Below are positions 24,158 through 27,563 of a DNA stretch of 27,563 bases, piece by piece. The position numbers and the translations under genes are program-made. This DNA is from Sulfuricella sp035530375 (GTDB lineage Bacteria; Pseudomonadota; Gammaproteobacteria; Burkholderiales; Sulfuricellaceae): the NCBI GenBank assembly GCA_035530375.1, contig DATKUY010000033.1, forward strand, positions 1 through 27,563. Reading direction: 5' to 3'. Below the pieces are notes generated by a model that was not told the origin of the DNA, did no database searches, and was given only the letters and a program-made list of their open reading frames with translations. Each line of letters begins with the position of its first letter. The stretch's first letter is position 1.

Positions 24158-25716
24158 CCGCCACGATGCCCCGGCTTTTTCCCGTCCCATGCGGCCATGA
24201 TTTTCCCCGCCAGCCAGTTGGCGGCGAGCAGCAACGCGACCAGCCCGAGCATCGGCCAGTTCCCCCACCGCACATAAGGCGTCGCCCCGGTAAAGCCCTG
24301 CGCCTCACCCTCCAGCCGGGTGGCGGCGAATTCGCGCGCGCGCTTCACCACTTCGCCATGCTGATCGACGATGGCGGTAATGCCGGTATTGGTGGCGCGC
24401 AGCATGTAGCGCCCGGTTTCGAGCGCGCGCATCTGGGAAATCTGCAGGTGCTGCCAGGGCGCGACCGTATCGCCGAACCATGCGTCGTTGCTGACGTTGA
24501 CCAACAGGGTGGCCTCCGGCAACTGGCGGATCAGCTCTTCGCCGAACACGTCCTCGTAACACACCGCCATCGCGATCTTCTGCCCGGCGGACCGCAGCGG
24601 CGGCTGCACCGCCGCGCCACGGGTAAAATCAGACAACGGAATGTGCAGCACCTTGACGATCCAGCCGAACAACGGCTTGAACGGGATGAATTCGCCGAAC
24701 GGCACCAGATGGTATTTGCGGTAAGTCTGCAACGGCCCGCTGCCGATGCTCAGCACGCTGTTGTAATAATCCCGGCTTTCGGCATACTCCGGCACGCCGA
24801 CCAGGACATCCCCGTTCAGGTCGCGCGCATGATCCGCCAGCATTTCCAGATAAGACAGCGGCAAATTATGCAGGAACATCGGCAGCGCGGTTTCCGGCAG
24901 CACGGTCAGCCGCCCGGTGCTTGCCAGCGTCATCGCCATGTAGGTGCGCAACGTGCTCTGCGCCTTATCCTCGCGCCACTTCATCTCTTGCGGAATATTG
25001 CCCTGCAACAGACTGACCGTGACCGGCGCACCGAACGGCTTGACCCATTCGACCTGCTTCAGCGCAAACCCCGCCGCCACCAGCGCCATAATCAGCGCCG
25101 CCGGAAAAACCATGGCCGCCTTGCCACGCTTGCCCGACCCGGCATCCGCCAGCAGCGCCAACGCACCGGCGCAGATTGCCGAAACCAGCGACACCCCGTA
25201 CACGCCGAGCAGCGGCGCAAAGCCCGCCAGCGGACTCGTCGCGGCCTGCGAGTAGCCCAGCCCCAGCCACGGAAAACCGGTAAAGAGCCAGCCCTTCACC
25301 CACTCCGCCAGCACCCACAGCGCGGGGATCAACAACAAGGCGCGCCGCTTGCTCAAGCCGCCGGGGCCGGCCTGCAACATTCCCACGGCGGCAGGAAACA
25401 GCGCAAGAACGGAACAGAACAGAAAGGTCGCCACCACCGCAAGAGAAGCGGGCATGCCGCCGAACTCGTGAATGCTGACGTAAACCCAGCTAACCCCGGC
25501 ACCGAAGAAGCCCAGCCCGAAAGCGAAGCCGGTGTAGGCCGCCGCGCGGGGCGAAGAAGCGCGCGACCAGAGCAGGAACAGCGCCGCCAGCGTGAGCAGC
25601 GGCAGCAAGGCAAAATAATCCGGCGCAAAACCGGAAACGGTGACCGCCCCGAGCATCAGGGCAAGAGCCATCTGGATCGGCAGTTGGGTGAAAAAGGGGG
25701 CGGCGCGTTTCGTCAT
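24154..25716 (-). CDS. lnt: Apolipoprotein N-acyltransferase Lnt
   Basis: The 520-residue inner-membrane enzyme has several N-terminal transmembrane segments (about 12-215), then a nitrilase-like periplasmic domain. The catalytic triad aligns with E. coli Lnt: E275 (LPETALP), K334 (RKYHLVPFGEFIPF) and C386 (AVCYEDVFGEEL). Lnt adds the third acyl chain to the N-terminal cysteine of lipoproteins. In most proteobacteria lnt follows corC; here the upstream gene is an integron integrase ending 3 bp before the lnt ATG. No clear own promoter is visible inside the intI 3' end, so lnt may depend on transcription through intI or on an undetected promoter. Confidence 0.95.
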   Translation of the reverse strand: MTKRAAPFFTQLPIQMALALMLGAVTVSGFAPDYFALLPLLTLAALFLLWSRASSPRAAAYTGFAFGLGFFGAGVSWVYVSIHEFGGMPASLAVVATFLFCSVLALFPAAVGMLQAGPGGLSKRRALLLIPALWVLAEWVKGWLFTGFPWLGLGYSQAATSPLAGFAPLLGVYGVSLVSAICAGALALLADAGSGKRGKAAMVFPAALIMALVAAGFALKQVEWVKPFGAPVTVSLLQGNIPQEMKWREDKAQSTLRTYMAMTLASTGRLTVLPETALPMFLHNLPLSYLEMLADHARDLNGDVLVGVPEYAESRDYYNSVLSIGSGPLQTYRKYHLVPFGEFIPFKPLFGWIVKVLHIPLSDFTRGAAVQPPLRSAGQKIAMAVCYEDVFGEELIRQLPEATLLVNVSNDAWFGDTVAPWQHLQISQMRALETGRYMLRATNTGITAIVDQHGEVVKRAREFAATRLEGEAQGFTGATPYVRWGNWPMLGLVALLLAANWLAGKIMAAWDGKKPGHRGG

Positions 25717-25719
25717 CGG

Positions 25720-26709
25720 CTACGCCATGTCCAGCGGGCTGGTCACGCCCTTGCCGCCGCGATTCAAGACATGGGTATAAATCATGGTCGTGCTGACATC
25801 GGAATGTCCGAGCAACTCCTGAACGGTGCGGATATCGTAACCGCCTTCCAGCAAATGCGTGGCAAACGAATGGCGAAAAGTGTGCGGCGTGGCAGGCTTG
25901 GTCAGGCCCGCATCGCGCACCGCCTGCTTGACAGCGCGCTGCACGGCCTGCTCCTGCACATGGTGGCGGCGCGTCTCATCGCTGCGCGGATCGGTCGATA
26001 ACCGGGCAGAGGGGAAAACGTATTGCCACGCCCATTCCCTCCCGGCATTCGGATATTTTCGCTCCAAAGCATAAGGCAAATACACCGCACCGAATCCCTT
26101 CTGCAAATCGTCCTCATGCAGCACATGCACCTTGGCCAAGTGCGCTTTCAACGTCGCTTCCAGCGACGCAGGCAGCATTGTCACACGGTCTTTAAAGCCT
26201 TTGCCGTCACGGATTAAAATTTCACGGCGCTTAAAATCGACATCTTTCACCCGCAACCGCAGACACTCCATAATGCGCATTCCCGAACCATACAACAAGC
26301 TCGCAATCAGCCAGTGCGTACCGGAAAGCCGGGATAAAACCGCCTGCACCTCCTCGCGATTCAACACCACCGGCAAGCGCTTGGGCGCTTTGGCGCGCTC
26401 CACGTTATCGAGCCAGGGAAGCTCCGCCGCCAACACTTCCTTGTAGAGAAACAGCAGCGCGCTTTTAGCCTGATTCTGCGTCGATGCAGCGACTTTTCCA
26501 TGAACCGCCAGGTGCGTTAAAAATTGCGCCACCTCCGCCGCGCCCAGCTCTCGTGGATGCCGCTTGCCAAAATGACAAATAAATCGTTTAATCCAGTCTA
26601 CATAAGCCTGCTCGGTACGGATACTGTAATGCTTGAGGCGAATTTTTCCCCTTACCTGATCAAGCAATTTGGGCGCAGATGGCTGCGAATATTCTGAGAC
26701 TGTTGGCAT
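25720..26709 (-). CDS. intI: Integron integrase IntI (tyrosine recombinase)
   Basis: The 329-residue tyrosine recombinase has the catalytic residues R145 (GSGMRIMECLRLR), H276 and R279 (PHTFRHSFATHLL), H302 (LLGHSDVSTTMIY) and Y311. These are one position off IntI1 (R146, H277, R280, H303, Y312). The extra segment unique to integron integrases is present at about 197-235 (HEDDLQKGFGAVYLPYALER and following, up to QYVFPSARL) and separates it from XerC/XerD. IntI recombines attI with attC to insert, excise and shuffle cassettes. It reads away from the attI site and cassettes at 26830-27563, the standard integron layout. All key residues are present, so it is probably active. Confidence 0.96.
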   Translation of the reverse strand: MPTVSEYSQPSAPKLLDQVRGKIRLKHYSIRTEQAYVDWIKRFICHFGKRHPRELGAAEVAQFLTHLAVHGKVAASTQNQAKSALLFLYKEVLAAELPWLDNVERAKAPKRLPVVLNREEVQAVLSRLSGTHWLIASLLYGSGMRIMECLRLRVKDVDFKRREILIRDGKGFKDRVTMLPASLEATLKAHLAKVHVLHEDDLQKGFGAVYLPYALERKYPNAGREWAWQYVFPSARLSTDPRSDETRRHHVQEQAVQRAVKQAVRDAGLTKPATPHTFRHSFATHLLEGGYDIRTVQELLGHSDVSTTMIYTHVLNRGGKGVTSPLDMA

Positions 26710-26756
26710 TTATTTTAGGATGCGCTAAATTTATGCAACATAATGAAATCACGATA

Positions 26757-26785
26757 ATAATACAATCATACAAACAAATGGACAA
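26757..26785 (-). promoter_or_regulatory. Candidate intI promoter (PintI)
   Basis: On the minus strand TTGTCC (26785-26780, 4 of 6) and TATTAT (26762-26757, 5 of 6) are separated by 17 bp. The predicted start is near 26750, about 40 nt before the intI ATG. No LexA box is visible. The 24-bp palindrome at 26789-26812 starts 3 bp upstream of the -35. Confidence 0.55.
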
Positions 26786-26788
26786 ACG

Positions 26789-26812
26789 TTTGACGCAATA
26801 TCTTGCGTCAAA
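26789..26812. promoter_or_regulatory. Perfect palindrome in the intI-attI control region
   Basis: TTTGACGCAA and TTGCGTCAAA are perfect 10-bp arms around TATC. The palindrome covers most of the -35 and all of the spacer of the candidate cassette promoter and abuts the -35 of the candidate intI promoter. It could be an operator controlling both directions or an accessory IntI-binding site in attI. An adjoining CAAACGTTTG (26783-26792) is also self-complementary. Confidence 0.65.
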
Positions 26813-26818
26813 TAGGAT
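26790..26818 (+). promoter_or_regulatory. Candidate cassette promoter Pc
   Basis: TTGACG (26790-26795, 5 of 6) and TAGGAT (26813-26818, 4 of 6) are separated by exactly 17 bp and point into the cassette array. The predicted start is near 26825, just before the attI core at 26830. Cassette genes usually lack promoters and rely on such a Pc. Confidence 0.55.
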
Positions 26819-26829
26819 GTCTACTTCAC

Positions 26830-26836
26830 GTTGGGC
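26830..26836 (+). other. attI core recombination site
   Basis: CACGTTGGGC contains a core GTTGGGC that fits the GTTRRRY rule. It lies 121 bp from the intI start, at the beginning of the first cassette. Exchange should occur between G26830 and T26831, so cassette 1 runs from 26831 to 27426. Confidence 0.75.
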
Positions 26837-26849
26837 GTCTTGATCCGTG

Positions 26850-27398
26850 ATGAATCCTCGCCTTGTTTCGCTAAATTCTGATCTGGGTATTCCAAGCCAG
26901 TTCTTGGCGGCTCGAGGCTTTTGCGAGTGCGAGGAAGCGTCCTGTCTTGAAGTTGCTGAAGTTGGGGCCGACGGCAAAGATCACCTGCTGGTTCCCGCCG
27001 CAGCGAACGCTTGGCGCAATCTCAAGTCCGCAGCCCTTAGCGATGGTGTTTCGCTATTCATAGTCTCCGCCTTCCGTAGCATCGACCGCCAAACCGAGAT
27101 TGTTCGCCGAAAGCTTGAGGCCGGCGCGCCTATCGAAGACATACTTACCGTGTGCGCTCCGCCCGGGTTCAGCGAGCACCACACTGGACGCGCCGTTGAC
27201 CTATCAAGCCCTGGCTGCCGCTCGCTGGAGCTTGAATTCGAGCAAACATCCGCATTTGCTTGGCTTCGTGCGCGTGCTTCCGAATTTGGCTACTATCTCT
27301 CTTATCCCATTGGCAATAACTACGGTTACCAGTTTGAGCCTTGGCACTGGTGCTTCAACAACGCCCAACCCATCGTTCCAGCGGACGCTGCGCGATGA
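26850..27398 (+). CDS. Cassette 1: M15-type D-Ala-D-Ala carboxypeptidase (VanY-like)
   Basis: This 182-residue protein carries the VanY/VanX-group signature: VSAFRS (72-77, with the substrate-site Arg), SEHHTGRAVD (108-117, matching SxHxxGxAxD with zinc ligands H110 and D117) and EPWHW (163-167, with catalytic E163 and zinc ligand H166). Such enzymes cut the terminal D-Ala or related bonds of peptidoglycan stem peptides. No signal peptide is visible, so it may be cytoplasmic, acting on precursors or recycled peptides, or exported by another route. The start is ATG 26850 or GTG 26847; no Shine-Dalgarno is present, and the transcript from Pc would have a leader of about 25 nt. Its last 12 codons lie inside the attC site. 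Codon use is less GC-rich than neighbouring core genes, typical of cassettes. Confidence 0.85.
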   Translation: MNPRLVSLNSDLGIPSQFLAARGFCECEEASCLEVAEVGADGKDHLLVPAAANAWRNLKSAALSDGVSLFIVSAFRSIDRQTEIVRRKLEAGAPIEDILTVCAPPGFSEHHTGRAVDLSSPGCRSLELEFEQTSAFAWLRARASEFGYYLSYPIGNNYGYQFEPWHWCFNNAQPIVPADAAR

Positions 27399-27432
27399 AG
27401 CCGCGCAGCGCCCCTGAACTCAAACGTTAGGC
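27363..27432 (+). repeat. attC recombination site of cassette 1
   Basis: The 70-bp site begins with R'' GCCCAAC (27363-27369) and ends with R' GTTAGGC (27426-27432), which pair except for one position. Inner arms GTTCCAGCGGACGCTG and CAGCGCCCCTGAAC (L''/L') pair with small bulges, giving the extrahelical bases expected of a folded attC. The tail CTCAAACGTTAGGC is highly typical of attC sites. Cleavage between G27426 and T27427 separates cassette 1 from cassette 2. Confidence 0.9.
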
Positions 27433-27470
27433 ATCGAGTACGCATCTTTTCACAGGGAGACACCAAAACC

Positions 27471-27563
27471 ATGCTAAAGAAACTTTCGCTCACACTCTCC
27501 GCAACGTTATTCGTGGCGGGATGCGCCACCATAAAATTTACGCCAGAGGGTCAAGCAGTCCGT
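27471..27563 (+). CDS. Cassette 2: small outer-membrane-type lipoprotein, 3' end outside window
   Basis: An ATG 45 bp after the attC cut opens a frame to the window end (31 codons). CAGGGAGA upstream can serve as Shine-Dalgarno. MLKKLSLTLSATLFVAGC is a lipoprotein signal peptide with lipobox VAGC (C18). The mature start CATIKFTPEGQAVR resembles DUF4156-type proteobacterial lipoproteins (motif TPEGxxVR); this is recalled and unverified. If it is a lipoprotein it would be an Lnt substrate. Function is unknown. Confidence 0.75.
   Translation, partial: MLKKLSLTLSATLFVAGCATIKFTPEGQAVR

Noticed and set aside
24166..26001. Long plus-strand open frame of 611 codons
   Set aside because: It is antisense to lnt and intI, low-complexity Arg/Gln/His-rich and has no recognisable domain or ribosome binding site.
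26710..26830. LexA box controlling intI
   Set aside because: No CTG-N10-CAG sequence is present between intI and attI; the palindrome there has a different sequence.

Overview
The window looks like a chromosomal segment of a betaproteobacterium, most likely in the Nitrosomonadales (Gallionella/Sulfuricella-like). This is inferred from the conserved blocks lptD-surA-pdxA-rsmA, amgK-murU divergent from lptD, and glyQ-glyS-gmhB-plsC, plus a moderately high G+C. No rRNA or tRNA gene and no CRISPR array was seen.

Left end (1-4497): a transport island on the minus strand, with a TonB-dependent outer-membrane receptor followed by a secreted Asp-box (BNR) beta-propeller protein that runs off the window. 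A near-consensus sigma-54 promoter lies upstream of the receptor, with a 10+2+10 palindrome about 75 bp further up as a probable enhancer site. The divergently encoded neighbour is a sigma-54 activator that has no sensory domain and carries an altered GAFTGA loop (GAFSNA). Together these suggest a self-contained, locally regulated uptake unit. Its substrate cannot be read from sequence.

Core block 1 (4524-16648): minus-strand genes for a ferritin-like protein, a methyltransferase, DsbC, a UbiH-type hydroxylase, PepP, MurU and AmgK. Divergent from these are lptD, surA, pdxA and rsmA. The theme is the cell envelope: muramic acid recycling (AmgK/MurU), LptD assembly (SurA chaperone, DsbC isomerase) and vitamin B6/ribosome maturation. 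Three long dyad repeats, each of a different sequence, fill three gene junctions, and in two cases they supply the last codons of the upstream gene. pdxA has no ATG/GTG/TTG start upstream of its essential N-terminal motif and probably starts at CTG.

Gap (16649-18249): a 40-residue membrane peptide with its own promoter, a stretch of degraded repeats, and a decaying toxin-antitoxin pair (intact antitoxin, frameshifted PIN toxin).

Core block 2 (18250-25716): a minus-strand operon glyQ - (37-codon ORF) - glyS - gmhB - plsC - YgjP-like metallopeptidase - gloA. Upstream of it, ended by a terminator, is lnt with a GIY-YIG gene.

Right end (25720-27563): a chromosomal integron. A minus-strand integron integrase stops 3 bp before lnt. 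A divergent control region holds PintI, a candidate cassette promoter Pc with a perfect 10-bp-arm palindrome in it, and a GTTGGGC attI core. The first cassette encodes a VanY-like M15 peptidase and ends in a 70-bp attC. The second cassette begins with a lipoprotein gene cut by the window end.
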